From contig JAAONU010000014.1 of assembly GCA_012932295.1 (NCBI GenBank), forward strand, positions 22,462,011-22,526,010: 64,000 nt of DNA. Direction: 5' to 3'. Position 1 is the first letter of the stretch, and each line of letters begins with the position of its first letter. Source of the stretch: Cyclina sinensis. Taxonomy: Eukaryota; Mollusca; Bivalvia; Venerida; Veneridae. The position numbers and the translations under genes are program-made. Shown here in pieces: positions 62,301 to 64,000 of the stretch. The notes under the pieces are model-generated. The model was not told where the DNA came from. It searched no databases and was given only the letters and a program-made list of their open reading frames with translations.

Positions 62301-63037
62301 AGTAAAAAATTTTTAAAAATATTTTAACATTTTGCTAATTTACTTTTAACCATAATCAAGTGACATGCCTGTCAGCAGTGTTTACTGTCTAAAAGGGAAA
62401 TAATCTCCAAGTTAAGTTTGACGTTAACAGGTGAATGTCATTCAGACGAGAATTTTGACAATGTACAATTGTATTTTTTTTGTTTTCCTGAATTTTTTTT
62501 TTCGAGGAGAGCAATCACATAAAGATTATTAGAGACTGGTTCTAAAGATATGGGCTTCAAATCTTGAGGTTTAACTTCACTTCGATATGCCAATACGGAT
62601 GCCGTGTGCAGTTATCCAAAACACTAGGGAGACATTTAATGACCTCTCCAATAAATTACTAAATCAATCAATCAAGTGATTAACCAATATAAGAATACAT
62701 ATAACAATAAAATTTTTAACTTACCTAGAGGTATCTCTGGGATAAGTCTCCCTTTCTCAATACTTTTCTCAATATCTATAGTCATCTCTAACCGGCTGTT
62801 CCATGACCCCAAAGTATCAAAATTGACCCCCTTTTGGCTCTGGCCCTTATTTTCTGGATCAGACAGGTGGGAAGACTGCAAAGCATCTCCAGAGTGCAAA
62901 TCTCTCTTTACTGATGACGGGACATTAGTTGTATGAGGTTTCACCCATGTAGGTAAGGCATGTGTTCTTTGGTATGGTACGATTCCTCTACTCTGCAGAC
63001 ATGCAGGAACTCTCCACAGAAACTTGGGAATGCTCAT
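59367..63037 (-). CDS. PPM1K: Mitochondrial PP2C phosphatase PPM1K (384 aa, four coding exons)
   Basis: Coding exons on the minus strand: 63,037-62,725; 61,651-61,391; 60,762-60,452; 59,636-59,367, all GT-AG with matching phases (1,1,0). The metal-dependent Ser/Thr phosphatase dephosphorylates and activates branched-chain 2-oxoacid dehydrogenase in the mitochondrial matrix. The first 30 residues are Arg-rich with no acidic residue ([18 protein letters not shown]), as in a targeting peptide. PP2C motifs appear in order: [24 protein letters not shown] (metal aspartate), [72 protein letters not shown], and [17 protein letters not shown] near the C-terminus, which is characteristic of PPM1K. The length is close to the vertebrate enzyme, all expected metal-binding aspartates are present and no break is seen. 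An acceptor TTTTGCTTCAG just upstream of the ATG (63,062) shows a spliced 5' UTR. Confidence 0.95.
59855..59965 (+). repeat. tRNA-like SINE fragment in PPM1K intron
   Basis: AGGTCTAGAGCATTGGTTTA resembles an A-box arm and TTTTGTTCAAATCCTGTTGG a B-box arm, spaced as in a tRNA head. It is antisense to PPM1K, in the intron between coding exons 3 and 4. Confidence 0.45.
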
Positions 63038-63321
63038 TTAGAGGAAACCTTATGGCTTTTTCTGAAGCAAAATAAAAAGAAATTAAGAAGTATAAAATAC
63101 TTATGTATATAAAATGTATATTGTAATGCAATACTGATGATAATTTTATACTAGCTGTGGCATTTATTAAGGTAATTTAAACATAGTTAAAATAGTGACA
63201 TTAAAATTTTAGCTTCAGAATGTTCATTTTAAAGGTGAGCTAGATCATTGCTCCTGCCAAAACTTAAAAGGGGAAGAGGGCTATAGGTAAAAAAAGGTGC
63301 ATTGTGTCACTTGGAACAGAA

Positions 63322-63388
63322 CATCTTCGCTAGCCAAGGGTTACGAACTGCCTCGGGGACGGATCGTAACCCTCAGCCAGCGAAGATG
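63322..63388. mobile_element. 67-bp hairpin insertion with 9-bp target duplication
   Basis: An inverted repeat: CATCTTCGCTAGCCAAGGG, then TTACGA at the left, and TCGTAACCCTCAGCCAGCG, then AAGATG at the right. Ten plus ten base pairs are perfect, separated by a partly mismatched 5-bp bulge, around an 17-base GC-rich loop. The 67-bp segment is flanked by a perfect 9-bp direct repeat, GGAACAGAA (63,313-63,321 and 63,389-63,397). It lies about 0.3 kb upstream of the PPM1K coding start. Confidence 0.85.
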
Positions 63389-63397
63389 GGAACAGAA

Positions 63398-64000
63398 TGA
63401 CTTTTGCTGCAAATACACTGTATATGATATGCTAGACAAAGTTGTAACTGTTGCATTTCTATCACAATGCAGTGGCTGTTACTGCTGAAAAGTCAGTGTT
63501 TACTGAACTACAGATCAATTAAAAAGAACAAGTTTGTTGTTGGGTATTTATATTGCAAGCCTTACAAATTTTTACTAACCTCATGAATATATTACAATTT
63601 CTTGCACTGCAGTACAGACAGTTCTTTCAATAAGCCATCATGTTACTATTTTCAATTGTAATTTTTGGGGTTTTTTAAGGTATTTTATGTAAATTTGTTC
63701 TTATAAACCAAGTTCAAAAGCAAACAATATTCATAGATAACAATTAACTGATACACTGCCAGTACACAGACTCTGGGTACTTTAAGTGCAAAATGATATT
63801 AATTACTGTATTAATTTTTCTGACTGCCATGTGTTAGAGATATTTACAGTACACATCACCTTACTCTGGTCTAATGTACACAATATAACCTAACCATAAA
63901 GATTCAAGAAACTAATTTGTTTTCATTTGAATTGTTCAAGATCAGAGATTACATGTACATGTAGTAAAGAAGAAAAAAAAACAGATCATTTTTAAATTTA
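63398..64000. other. Upstream of PPM1K, nothing further recognised
   Basis: AT-rich sequence that probably holds the 5' UTR exon or promoter of PPM1K, but no element can be fixed from sequence alone. Confidence 0.35.

Overview
The window reads as AT-rich nuclear DNA of a bivalve mollusc, probably a heterodont or venerid-type clam. This is inferred from short exons in long introns and from dense dispersed repeats of styles I associate with bivalves: about 145-160 bp tandem cores rich in TGACCT, termini such as GGTGAGCTAAAA and TATGTCTCCCCC, and tRNA-derived SINEs. Gene density is low. There is no operon, no CRISPR array and no canonical tRNA gene. A 100-N assembly gap lies at 3,930-4,029.

Layout: 1-4,320 is non-coding, with a diverged tandem repeat and the gap. 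4,322-22,901 is the most unusual structure. Two satellite-like arms of about 5.7 and 5.0 kb lie in inverted orientation around a 7.9 kb centre, and both the outer and the inner ends of the arms match each other, so the whole looks like a giant foldback element. The arms consist of 39-55 bp monomers that are themselves near-palindromes, so every open frame in them is a by-product of the repeat. The centre holds old repeats, tRNA-like SINEs, diverged relatives of the arm palindrome and the remnant of a cysteine-peptidase-like ORF. 22,902-25,150 holds a second loose repeat and old interspersed repeats. A small minus-strand ORF at 25,500-25,919 has an ADP-ribosyltransferase-like fold signature.

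From 32,192 to at least 49,167 the minus strand carries a gene that no single long ORF reveals. Eight short exons join in perfect phase and encode the C-terminal 378 residues of a cysteine-rich, probably secreted or membrane-tethered protein; its 5' exons were not found. Its introns are full of repeats. The largest intron (about 10.6 kb) holds a 145-bp repeat array, interrupted at 41,094-46,262 by a 5,169-bp DNA transposon with 28-bp perfect terminal inverted repeats, a 4-bp ATTT target duplication and a five-exon DDE-type (DUF7869/Sola-like) transposase with one apparent 1-nt frameshift.

53,600-58,121 holds more tandem-core repeats, SINEs and a 441-bp inverted-repeat element. The right end (59,367-63,061, minus strand) is an intact four-coding-exon gene for the mitochondrial PP2C phosphatase PPM1K, the phosphatase that activates branched-chain 2-oxoacid dehydrogenase. 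Just upstream of it is a 67-bp hairpin insertion with a perfect 9-bp target duplication. The host genes do not form a pathway together; the window is two to three ordinary genes embedded in layered mobile and tandem DNA.
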